NCBI GenBank assembly: GCA_036345935.2
Contig: JADWOT020000009.1
Span: forward strand, 13,280,818 to 13,344,817
Source: Taenia hydatigena
Lineage: Eukaryota; Platyhelminthes; Cestoda; Cyclophyllidea; Taeniidae
DNA length: 64,000 nt
Direction of reading: 5' to 3'
The translations under genes were made by a program, and so were the position numbers. Of this stretch, positions 11,786-22,685 are shown piece by piece (the stretch's first letter is position 1; every line of letters begins with the position of its first letter). A model generated the notes under the pieces. It was not told where the DNA came from and searched no databases. It worked only from the letters and a program-made list of their open reading frames with translations.

Positions 11786-12335
11786 TGTGGTCTGACTATG
11801 ACGACACCATGAGAACGAGAATCACCGCAGCGCACCGCACCTTGGTGAAGCAATCAATTCAATTAGCTGCGATCATCACCGCGAGTCTGACGCATTCTGC
11901 TGTGCCATTTCCGTTGGTCGACCTCGCATTTGTCCTTTTCGATTGCCTCTGGGTATTTCGTTGGCACCTTTTCTTTGTCACCTGGATAATGGTGGACGTT
12001 GAGTGTTGTGTTAAGGAAAGGTAGATGTGCGTAACTGTACTCTCTTACTAACGACAATGGCATGCAGGTTGCCAAAGAAGCACAGCAGTCTGTCACAAGG
12101 CAGTACTTCAGACAGATAGTCATGTGGAAGAAGAGGAGAACGATGATGACTCGACAGGAGCGTCTGATGTTAAGTTCATCACATTGCAGCAGATACTCAA
12201 TTTCTTCGCCTTGCCTAGAAGTCGTCCGATGAGCCGGAATCTGCGGTGGATGGAAATAAAAGAAGTCACCACCGCAGACACAAGTTATGGCATAACCAAA
12301 CTTCCAGACTAGTGCCAATGGAGGGAAGGAGGTGG
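11786..12335 (+). repeat. Dispersed repeat family K with conserved plus-strand frame
   Basis: Matches 18230-18760. From about 12066 to 12312 a + strand frame is open after an acceptor-like gcatgcag. The translated words HKAVLQTD, GASDVKFITLQQ and NFFALPR are kept in the second copy, with a variable acidic stretch between them (EEEENDDD here, EDEEVGE there). Conservation in one frame with change in the low-complexity stretch suggests an exon or old coding repeat. The product is not recognised, and the opposite strand is also open in places. Confidence 0.5.
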
Positions 12336-12429
12336 TGTGGATGGCGCAAAGGACATTTGCGCTGAAAAGAAGAGAAGGGGAAAGCGCCAGATAATACATA
12401 CTCAAATAATATTAGCATCCATTTAAAAT

Positions 12430-14190
12430 GACTACTCAAGCCAGCAATCAAACGAAAGACTAAAGGAGTAAGCTTGGTCAGTGATCAAAGTATTGCAGAA
12501 AGCAAGACCGCTTCTGAATTTTGAACTGAATCAACGAAGTTCCTGTCCGATGATCGTTAAAAATGAAGGCAAGCTCTTTGCGATACGGTCAAACAACTAA
12601 AAAACACTAGAACTTATGGCATTTTCCTGTCTTCCAATAAGTTTCATCTTGCTTACCAAGACTCCACCGTAAGCATAGCAAACGGCAAAATTACAGTACC
12701 GATGGACAGCTTACCAAGATAAAGCCAATGACCGTTATATCAACAAAAATAGGCAGAATGGGAACGCAATAGTACATGGATAGCTGCACTAAATTTAAGG
12801 AATGATACCGAAAACAGGAAGGCGCTTAAGAAAGGCGCAAACTAAAATGTCTAATCTGACGTACCGCACGTCTAACAGTACAGTAAAACTAATTAAACCT
12901 CATATAAACACACAAACTAATGAATGCTAGGCACAGAGGAAAGGGAATAACACAAAGAACAACAGACTGATTAGGGAGATACGAGTTCCATGCTCGGCGT
13001 TAGAAATGCAATAGCTCATTTGGGCACACAGATAACAAGTCATGGGCAAAGTGCGCACTGTGGCGGATGAACGTACGTATTTCTCGCTAGTTACAGTGTT
13101 GTATGGTCATAAATGCTAAGTAGATCCAAGGCATTAACAAAATTCACGTCACTCGACCACTTGCGAACCCAACAATCACATAACCCGTTGTCGCTGCACG
13201 CACAACAACGCCGGACGACTCAATGAAACAAATAAAATAACATTAAAAAGGAAACTGGAAAAGATTATGATGTCTTGCAAATTATTATTGACCAAGAACT
13301 TGCTCAAAAACTCTAAATAAAAAAGACGAATTTACTTGGCAAATCAAGCATTCATAAAGTAAATAAACATTAAGTGGATACGCCTGAATAGCGTAAAAAA
13401 TTTGAAAGTGTGCGTCGTTCTAGGTTATTTTAGGAGCCCGAAAACGTAAGAACTTGCACCAGTGAAGAAAAGAGTTCGTTTGAAGTGTGGGGTTTCTATG
13501 AAGAAATCCGGCCAGCCTTGGAATTGACTTTGGTCTCAGATTGTGCAAAATAATGCACAAATGCACAAGTGCAGTGTATTGAGAAGCAAGATGACATTGT
13601 TGTGGTAATTAGGTCCATTTTAAGGCCAACTGACCTCACCATGGTACCCTGAATGCAGATGCAGGTCGAGTTTAAGGTCATGAGGCGGTAGAATGTAGGC
13701 TAGATAGAGGTCAGCATCGATTTCAGCACCAGATAACGTCATTGAGAAGACCTGGATATCGATCCGTAGGCCCTTCTCTCCCTCATTCATTCGCACATCA
13801 ATTCACTCATTATTGCTTCCACTATTTCATTCACATTACGTCTGCTTCCTTCTCCTGAGGAACAACTATCTTTCTAAGCAAATGCCTTTCCCTAATTTTA
13901 ATGTTATTTGACCTCACGATCTTCGCACTTCTTCTCACCCACCAAATGGAATGCCTCCTGATTAAATGGAAAAGTGGTGACCTTGATGAAGTAACTTGGC
14001 GAAGACCAGGTACTATTGCGTGATAACTGACGGCCATCAGCAGTGTACACAGTTCAGAGCACGCAAGCCATTCATGCTGCAAAGGACAAAGTAATTAGTC
14101 AATAAATGACGGATAAGCAATAGCTAATTGTGTGTCCTCAGTACACAGAGAGGAGGGCAATATGAGGAGGTTGTACTAAGGTGGAGAAGA
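12430..14190. other. AT-rich intergenic region, no gene seen
   Basis: About 1.8 kb rich in short A and T runs, with no long or coding-like frame, splice-consistent exon set or recognised repeat. The minus-strand frames at 13496-13681 and 13831-14082 have no other support. Confidence 0.6.
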
Positions 14191-14192
14191 TG

Positions 14193-14359
14193 TCACAAGA
14201 ATGATGGGGAGAAGAAAGGAAAGAAATGGAACCATGCCTCAGTGAATTTTTTCCAACGTGTCTCGTACTCCGCCAATGCTGCTCGTAAGCATCCATCAGT
14301 ATGCTTGCTGCCTGTGAGAAAGTCTGCGTCTCTGCTCTGAACATCGTTGGTGTCAGATG
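14193..14359 (-). CDS. Candidate terminal coding exon, unknown gene
   Basis: On the minus strand a good acceptor (pyrimidine-rich then cttacactacag) opens a phase-1 frame of 54 codons ending at a stop at 14193. The charged, helical-looking word AALAEYETRWKKFTEAW is unlike the low-complexity frames nearby. A second possible exon of the same strand lies at 14928-15001 (phase 1 to 0, containing DDERQYRYDALRC). The exons between them were not resolved and the family is not recognised. Confidence 0.35.
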
Positions 14360-14511
14360 CTGTAGTGTAAGAAAGGTACCGGCTTGGATGGTGCACATTC
14401 GAAACCAGTTACATCGATCCCCATCGAGTAGGTGGATATCAGCTGTCAGCAACATTCAGTCTTTTGTAGGCAGATCATTCTTCACCATGAGAATCTGTGT
14501 CCACATGTCAT

Positions 14512-14532
14512 CACACACACACACACACACGC
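14512..14532 (+). repeat. (CA)n microsatellite
   Basis: About ten CA units in a row. Confidence 0.9.
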
Positions 14533-15494
14533 TCTAAGCAGAGTCTTTCAGGCATGGGGTAGTAAGTGCTTCAGGCGCGTGGTATGATCCGTATGTGGGT
14601 GGTTTGGGATAACCAATGATGAAATGTTCATTGCACTAAAAACTGTGGCGCTCTAGTCGCTTTTAGCCGCTCTTCTTTCAATAATCCCAAATGACGTTTA
14701 CCGAGAGAGACGTAATTCTTTCTCATTCGACGTCGAGTGTCCTCTTAGGAATGACGCCCTTCGAGTACTATGCATCACCGCAATCGAACTGTTCCAGCCA
14801 TTTAGTAATAAGCGAAACATTTTACGACTACCTCCCTCTCCTTCTCAAAATACTGTCAAAACTGTTTGACACAACGTTGGCTCACGCTTTGGACTTGGAG
14901 CCGAGTTACGCTTCAATCGGTTTAAACCAGTGCACATGAGGATCCAAAGCAGGAGCAGCGAAGAGCATCGTAACGATACTGACGCTCGTCGTCTACGATT
15001 CCTAGTAAGTGACTGCATGATTTGCACTGTAGACCACACAAACACTTTCAGTCGTCAGAGGTAATTTGAAGATACTGCAACTCCACAGCAGCAAACGAGC
15101 GAACAGTAAGTGAGAAAAATACCACTCGACTTGACGACTCGATACCTCTTTAGGGCACTCTACAACGACCAAGGATAAACCGCACATCGTGGACAAGTTA
15201 TGCTCTGTACTTCTCAGTAGTACATTATATCGTGATCACGGCGTAAATGCAAAACGACTGTTACTCAAGAAGTGTTGTGTCTTCACTGATCACATCAGTC
15301 ATGGCGTGGCGCAGCATTGCCTATCAAGTCCCCATCCTACAACATTTGGTCCCAGGTTTGACAAACGTGGTCGATTCATGTGCAGGCAATTGCCACACCT
15401 TACCATCTCGTCACTTCTGTTCAACTCGCAACACAGGTGGGTGGTCACGACTGGTCAAGGACACAACCTCTACATTCCACTTGCTTTGTCCATT

Positions 15495-16050
15495 CTCAAC
15501 GCAACATGGCATCGCGAATGAATAACAAGTGGAGAGTAATCAGTGGGCATCCTGCACATCTATCTTCAAATGCAATCCTGGGTAGATTTCTTCTACAACT
15601 CATTGATCCCCTACTTAATGCCCGTATTTCATCGAGCAGTAAGGTGTGCAAGTATATTGGGTGAGAGTCATCCAAGACACCAGGTGCTTTAAATAGTCCC
15701 TCAGACAAATAACTTGCACACTTCTCAAAGTAGGAGAGAGTAGGAAAAGTGGCTCCAAAATTGGAAGGCAAATCAGGAAAGCTAGCACAGTTCGGTAAGC
15801 TTTACTCAGGTGCCAACACCAACTCAGATTTTGACCAAAGATACGACCATCACCTCTCTACATTCAAATTGCACGCAGAGTTAGTGGCCTCGCTTTGCAT
15901 CAAGCGCACTACAAACGCAAGCATTACTTTCGGGACACTAGAACAACTTCGGTGTCTCAGCTTGCATATTTTGGCATGTTTTAGCAAACTTACTAAAGCA
16001 CTGTCCAATTCGCTCAGTGTGTCGAGATGCTCATATGGCACCAAATGATT
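15495..16050. repeat. Dispersed repeat family Q
   Basis: Matches 48466-48990 on the opposite strand. Shared words include gtagatttcttctacaactc in diverged form and gatacgaccatcacctctct. The minus strand is open for 91 codons (15496-15771), and the matching part is open in the other copy (48672-48881), with words NFGATFP, YFEKCASYLSE and LFKAPGVLDDS conserved. On the + strand a second frame keeps HYFRDTRTTSVSQ or HYFPDTRTTSVSQ. The function is unknown. Confidence 0.6.
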
Positions 16051-16619
16051 GAGAGGGATTGGAGGATCTATTTACTATTTATTATTCATACGTGTCAACA
16101 GTAACACAAGCACTTTATTCGAATCTCAAACCAGCCAGAAATCAAAATGCATGCTAACTTCATTTTGTTATGTTTGCAAGCTCTATTTCACCTCTCACTC
16201 ACACGAGGCGTCTGTTTAATTCTGACTCAATACAGTGTGTGCTCTGCTACCCAGCCACAGCTTTGGGGCCTCATGCGAACTCCTCTTTAATTTCATGCTC
16301 CATCTTACCCCGCTGCAGTCCAACGAAATGCAGGTTCAGGAGTACGCCTCCACTGCACAGAATGCTTTGCAGGAAGAATGCCTTACGCGGGGAAAATGCA
16401 ATATCACACACGCGCTCACGTCCTCTCTGGTGACATCACTTCGTCCATCTAGCGCAGTATGCAACCACTTCCTATAGCAGCGCCTTGGTTGCTTCTACTT
16501 TGCCGACTCATGGTGCCGTGTGTCGGTGCCAATTAGAATCCTAGCCTAAGCAGAAGAAGCATCTCATCATTTCCTTTTAGTCCTCACCACCTTTGAATTG
16601 CTTCAAAAATCCTTCAGAT
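16051..16619. other. Intergenic, no gene assigned
   Basis: A + strand frame at 16235-16477 is open and follows an acceptor-like ctgcag at 16312-16317, but no donor, partner exon or homology was recognised. Confidence 0.4.
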
Positions 16620-17850
16620 ATGTCGCTTGAACTCCTATCAAATCCATTCTTTTATTTGCTACGCATCCCTAAGAAACGGTGATAATTTACTCCACTGTGA
16701 TGGTCGAGGGAAATGAAGGAATGCGAGTTAAAAGGAGGAGGAGGAGGTTTTGTTGAGACGTCAGCGTTGAAGAGATAAGACACAAAGCTCAAAGTGGCAT
16801 ATTCACTATCGGCATCGACGCTATCATCACATTTTTGGGCTTCCCTTCCACGAACAACGCAGAACCATGGAGGAAGACTTGGATGCAACTGAACATATCC
16901 TACTTCATCCGGTGTCGAACGATTCATCATCAAGGCTGAATCGTTTGTATGTAGATAGACGTGTTTGTGCAGTGTGTCTGCACATTTTAAAACCGAACGT
17001 CTCTAGCTACGGTACTATTGTAGCAGTTAGGCGGAAAGGAAAGTGAGCAAAATTGACACTGTTGACGGGGTCACTTAAGGCTTGATAGCCTTTGATATTC
17101 TTTCCTTCATTATTTAGGTTACTTATAATCATGAGTCATTTGCGGATTAGTGGACATCAATAAAAGCATATTTGAAGCACAATTTTGAGTCTCCGCGTAT
17201 TCTCTATTCGCGCTTCAGCAAGCATTCAGACTTGCATATTTACTTGACATTCAGTCCATGTTGCTGCATCCTACGTGCTTATCCACGCCTTCTTATCAGT
17301 ACAAACATTTCCTGTTCAATTTTGGCCTCTTTGACCTCACTCACACCTACGCACTCTGCACAGTTCCACCATTCCTCTCTCATTGCCCTTCGCCATTTTA
17401 CACCTGAATCCTCTTTCCTTACTCTTCCCTCCAATCCTTGCACTATCGCCTCTCCCCACACACCCAATTACCCACACAACAGCACCTGCTATTGCTTCTA
17501 CTACTTGCACCCACTTGATAGCTCAACGCCACCATCGCAACTACTCGTGGGGAAGCTAGTAGGCTTCCTTCGATCCCCCTCCTCTACTTCTCAAACACTA
17601 CTTCCTACTCATTTCCTCCTCTCCAAACACCCCATCACTCCATTCCACTTCCATCCTACTTCACTCATTCTCCCTCTACCCCTCCTTTTTCACTCACTCC
17701 AACATTCACCACGACTCTTGAGCCTCTCTACCTTCTGGCCTTTCTCTTAATTAGTCAACGCCACCACCAGTCACTCAAGTCATGCCATGCAACGTTCCCC
17801 GCCTCCCACACCACCACTTCCACTAATTTACCCACTTCCTTTGCTACTTT
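16620..17850 (+). repeat. Dispersed repeat family R, full copy
   Basis: The first part (to about 17045) matches 8590-9005. The second is the C/T-rich section matching 7200-7860 and 47530-48200. The frame 17172-17750 (192 codons) is pyrimidine-rich low-complexity sequence and differs from the other copies by many frameshifts, so it is treated as non-coding. Confidence 0.75.
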
Positions 17851-18229
17851 CTTCCACTGAATTCAAATTTTATACTAATTTGACAATCATTTATCTAAAC
17901 GACCACTTCTCTCTCCTTATGGTCCCGCTTCAACTCACAATTATCGAACTTCATCTCGCCGTCACGCATATGCGACACACACACATGTATTACCAATTTA
18001 ACATTTTCCTTCTGAAACCCCACCACTGCCGCCGTTGTGCTTCTTCGCATACATACACTAGCACCTACAAACGTACGTGCACATATACATACATCACTGT
18101 CTCTTCTTCTCCATCCCATCCAACATCTCTTAATACATCTTCGCCACCACAAATGAGAAATTGAGTAAGTGAGCGAGGGAGTGAGTGAGAGAGTGTTGAG
18201 ACGCCTTCTTCGTTTGCGACGACAGCACT

Positions 18230-18760
18230 TGCTCCCTTCTGCACGTGTAGTGTGACAGTAGTGACTAGGCAGCTGACTTTCAAACGGTGAGGCAATCGAT
18301 TCAATCAGTTGTTTAGGTCACCTCTCGAAGCTCAGCGCCGCGAAAATGACGATGGGTCTGAGGCGATTTTGTGCCCTCTTTCTCTTAGTATACCTTTAAC
18401 TTGACCTTTCCAGCCGATTCTACGGACTTTCGTGCAGTCTTTTCTTTTTCGCCCAAACAATGGCGGACATTGTGTTAAGGAGAGGTAGGAGTTCGTCCTT
18501 ACACACACCTCTATTACCGCCAACGGCATTCAGGTCGCCAAAGAAGCACAGCAGTCTGTCACAAGGCAGTACTTCAGACAGATGAGCATGCAGAAGACGA
18601 GGAGGTCGGTGAATCGGTGGGAGCGTCTGATGTGAAGTTCATCACATTGCAGCAGACACCCAATTTCTTCGCCTTGCCTCGAGGTCATTCGATGAGGCGG
18701 AAGCTGCAGTGGGTAGAAATGAAAGAAGCCAACGCTGTAGACACGAGAATGAGGTGATGT
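18230..18760 (+). repeat. Dispersed repeat family K, second copy
   Basis: Matches 11786-12335 and keeps the same + strand frame (HKAVLQTDEHAEDEE, then SDVKFITLQQ). Its first 100 bp, including gctttcaaacggtga, recurs at about 44840-44935 beside repeat H. An acceptor-like cggcattcag precedes the frame, as in the other copy. Confidence 0.55.
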
Positions 18761-20290
18761 GAATAGCACAAAGACCATTGTTACTGGAAAGAGGAGAGGA
18801 GGGAAGTCAAAGAGCCGTTCGAAGAAGGGGAAGCTAAAGGAGGGGAAAGAGGGGAGAATCGAGGAAGAGGTGAAGAAGGAGAAGGCGCACCAAGAGATCA
18901 TGCCGTTTAACAAACTGCCAAAACAATCTCAATTCATCTCCAGAAGTGAAGGCTCTAAACATGCTTTACCAAGAAGGGGAAGGAGAAGAGCAAACATGTG
19001 GTAGGTTTACAACTCTATTCAGCAAATCAGGCCTCACTAATCCAAATCAATCGTCGCTGCATTATTAAATCATTTAACACAGCAGCGTAGCAGCCATGCT
19101 TAACCAGTTCAAGTATTGCGCAGTGAAAAAATACACGCAAGAAGGTGGTGTCTTTGCAAAATATTTACACCGCTAACTCTACTTGCGAAAATAGATACAC
19201 AAGCCTACGCGTCGGCAAAATGATATGCATGTGAAAAAGAGCACCAAGAACATAATGAAGCTAAAAATCCTTTTGCCAAATTAGGCCTCATCAATCACAG
19301 CCCATCGTCATTAACATGACAAAGCATTTAACAAACTCCCCGAAGAAACTTTTCTAATCACTGTAAGCTTTGCCATCTGACCATCAACCAAGACTCGTCC
19401 AATTTCTTCCTCATGAACATCACTTACAAAAGGAAATACTATGCACGTACACGCATACGTCTACGGAACTACAACTGAATTCTATGTATTGCAAATAGAC
19501 GATATTGAAAATATCACTGCACGTAGATTTACGTAAAACGGAAAAACCACTACCCCATAAGACAAGAAACATGCACCTCGAATTGTCAAATGAAACACAC
19601 ACACACAAATTTATCAATAACGAAGGCGAGATCCGCACAAATCGCTGCAGCTACTTCTTCAACTCCCATTCTCTTCTGGCAATGAACACGAATAAAAAAA
19701 ATGGATAATAAGGATTAGAATGCAATGAACACTTAACAGCTAAGAAATGATGAGCAGACACCAACTGCTTTGTAAAGTCTGAACTCCTCCCAACACATTT
19801 ATGCGTCAATGAACAAAATCCACCGTCATTAGGAAGCGATTTCAATAAAAACCGCCAAAACACTCTTACTTTATCACCCAAAGTATTGCGCACCAAAAGT
19901 GGATGTGAGTAGGCAGCGTAGACGAGAAGCTAAACGCCTTACCAGTCACGTTATGAATTCTATGCGTCTACTTTTACAAGCCGATGCGAAAAGGACATTA
20001 AAACCCTAATAACTTTAAGACTTAATAACACCAGAGACTTAATAACAACCTAAAAACAAAAACAATAGGAATTACCGAATGGTTACTGCATTTCCAACTT
20101 CTCACAGCAGGTAATGCCTCATTTACCGGAACTCGCGGGCACAAAAGTGCACATCGCATGGACGCTTTGCGTACAAATCTAGCCAATCGCATCAATGTTT
20201 ATTCGATAAACAATTTTTTAAATTTGTAAATTTTTGCCATAACAACACTTGCCTAAATTTTATAATCTTTTTATAATGGTAAACTAGCTG
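18761..20290. other. AT-rich intergenic region, no gene seen
   Basis: Starts with a purine-rich GA tract (18765-18900) and then has A/T-rich sequence. Minus-strand frames at 19420-19638 and 19651-19896 are open but lack splice or homology support. Near 20090-20130 the sequence ttactgcatttccaacttct matches the DNA flanking the family-2 LTRs at 35161 and 38631, so it is the unoccupied version of that insertion site. Confidence 0.55.
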
Positions 20291-20422
20291 GCGCGAAAAC
20301 TTACCATGCAAGCGTAGATGGAAGCACAGGCAATAGAAAATAAAGATAATATAAACTCACACGAATGATCGCATGAGATTAGCAGAAAATAGCGATGTAA
20401 AATTTGAAGGTGATTTGCTGTT

Positions 20423-20577
20423 TATAGCGTGTAGAGGCTTCTTTGAAGACAAATGAAGGCTGAATACGTGGATAGAATACATACATATTTAACGGGCAGA
20501 GGGAAATAAGACAAAGCAATCTGGTCACCTTTGTGACCCTGACCGACATCGGTAGTTCAAACAAGCAAAGTATTACA
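20423..20577 (-). mobile_element. Solo LTR, family 1 (short form)
   Basis: Minus strand TGTAATACTTTGC to CACGCTATA, 155 bp, with no internal region. It sits in repeat H at the same place as the LTR elements at 33910, 37403 and 43351: the upstream flank matches and aacag follows directly. This indicates an insertion older than the spread of these H copies that later collapsed to one LTR. Confidence 0.8.
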
Positions 20578-20614
20578 CTCTTTGTTTTGGCGCTTCTAAT
20601 TTCATTACTCGTGT

Positions 20615-20800
20615 TGTAGCGTTCTGAGGCTCCCTCGAAGGTAAAAGAAGGCAGAATGCTAGGGTAGAATATATATATTCACCGGACAGAAGGAAATAGG
20701 CTGCTGGCACGGCTTGGAGGCCAGCCCACGCAGCTAGGGCAGTACGGTCACCACTGTGACCTTGGCTAAAACCGGTAGTACAAACAAACAAAGTACTACA
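20615..20800 (-). mobile_element. Solo LTR, family 1, with perfect target-site duplication
   Basis: Minus strand TGTAGTACTTTG to AACGCTACA, 186 bp, flanked on both sides by CGTGT (20610-20614 and 20801-20805). The 5-bp duplication and TG...CA ends define it as a complete LTR left by recombination between two LTRs. It is a separate, later insertion 37 bp from the solo LTR at 20423. Confidence 0.9.
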
Positions 20801-22050
20801 CGTGTGTTTTGTAGCAGAGGTGATTTACAACAACGTTGAGCGTAATCTTGCCATATGCATTACCTCATCACTTCACGCACAGCCTGCCATTTATGCATTC
20901 GAATTTCGAGTCTGCTGCCGATTGTACTAACATGGTGTTGGTTGTGGGTGCTTTTCACAAATGTGGCGCACTTACGTTACCACCTCGAGTAGCAAGGTTA
21001 AGGCTTGACGTGGGTTCTAACCATCCAGGAGGCCAAATAAGAAGGAAAGAGAAGGAAGTAGCGTCCATGCGACACTAATGGTGAAATAGTAAATAGTGTT
21101 GAGGAAAGGAATGCTTGTCAGTTCACAGCACGCTTGTATTAATGGGAGGGGAGGAGGAGGAGGAGGAAGAGGAGAAGGAACGTGTGTTTCTGAAGTGAAG
21201 TTGCCATTCAACCACCCATTCATCCATCCATCACCCTACATGCTTCTGCTTCGTAAAAGAACTTTGCTTGCACTGTGTCTGGTTGCGCCGCCGTCGTAAC
21301 ACTGGAGAAATCATACTGCAATGATTCCAATTAAACAGTGTGCTGCTTAATTCCCCATGCAATGATGTGCATATGTTATCTTGGTTTGTTTAGCAAATAA
21401 ATCCTGTAGATTGCTTTCATCCAAAGCTCCCTAACTCACTGCATAGATACAAAGAAAGAACATGACACACGTTTGGTGCATGGGTGTGCATGTGCATGCA
21501 CACGTGATGCAATGCAGAGCAAATAGCAAAAATAATCGGTAATTGCATTCGATTTGGCGGTGTAGTGGTAAGTTTCATTTTACGAATAGGAAGGGGAAGA
21601 AAAGAAACATTAATAATAATAGTAATTTTAATAATAAGAGAAGAAGAAGAGGGAAAGAAAAAGCAAAACGGACTCTTCACCAATGCAACCGATGCACTTG
21701 CATGGCCTTAACGTCAGCGATCTCACCGGCACAGATTAAGCAACTGTACGAGGTATTAATGGAGGAGGAGGAGGAGGAGGAGGAGGGAAATGCTTGCTTC
21801 CTACCACCTCACAGCAGGACTAGTTGGTGAGATTGTCCTTCTCGTTAATGCAGCACACCGCAATTGTTGTTGCTGCTGTTCATGCACCTGCTTCCACAAC
21901 CAACGGTTAGCGAAGGGGAGGAGGAATGGGAGGAGGAGTTGAGCGATGATAACATATACTTCTACCAAGTGCTGGCGACCTTCCCCACTTCACTCCGCTG
22001 ACGAAAGCACCTTCGGCTGTGCATTCACCTCTTCGTTTCGTTCTCCTTTC
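20801..22050 (+). repeat. Dispersed repeat family H, long copy
   Basis: Matches 43352-44640 in the same orientation and 33100-33909 and 36600-37402 in reverse, with shared words gatttacaacaacgttgagc and gaatgcttgtcagttcacag. It contains GGA-rich runs (near 21145-21165 and 21763-21787). No transposase or RT is visible. The open frames at each copy differ by indels. Confidence 0.75.
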
Positions 22051-22685
22051 CATCAATTTAGTGTTTGGATGGATTAAATTCCTTTCGTTCGTGAAATCTA
22101 TTCTTATTTGAATCACTTTAACGAAATGTTTAATATGTGTTGGTAAAGCCGATTGCAATTTCACTCTCTCTAATGTGAAGAAAGGTGGTGTTTATGATGT
22201 CTATTTCAGTCCTTCCTGCTTTAGCTGTAATGTGGGCAGGTTTCTCATAGCGATTGCAATTCCTCCCGCTATAGCCATTACAGATTTTATTTGCAAGTTA
22301 GTTTCCGGTCCCACCGAACATTGTCGAAATTTAAAATGGTGTTGCGGAAATATGTACCAGCTTAATTTATTATAGCAAGTTATGGTTTGTGCTTGTGTAC
22401 TATTGTGCCTAGTTTAGGCTATGCGCATCCTCAATTCTCATTTGCGTATACTCTTCTTAACTTGTGCACCGCCAGCTTCACATTGCCGACTTTGGCACTG
22501 ATTGCGCACATCAAACTCATCCAGATCCAAATTCAACAACTGGACCCGATTGCAACTTAACTAGCTCCGCCTCAGTGACCACTTTCACGCAATGGGGATG
22601 TTGGTCAGCATCAACCGACTTGATCGTCGGAAGTTAGCCAAGAGTGGCGGCCTCCTCAACATGCGCAGGCAACATCCCTACTCAC

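Noticed and set aside
11863..12405. 180-codon minus frame in repeat K
   Set aside because: The matching frame in the second copy (18530-18913) is open only in part, and the + strand frame is better conserved; it is probably a shadow.
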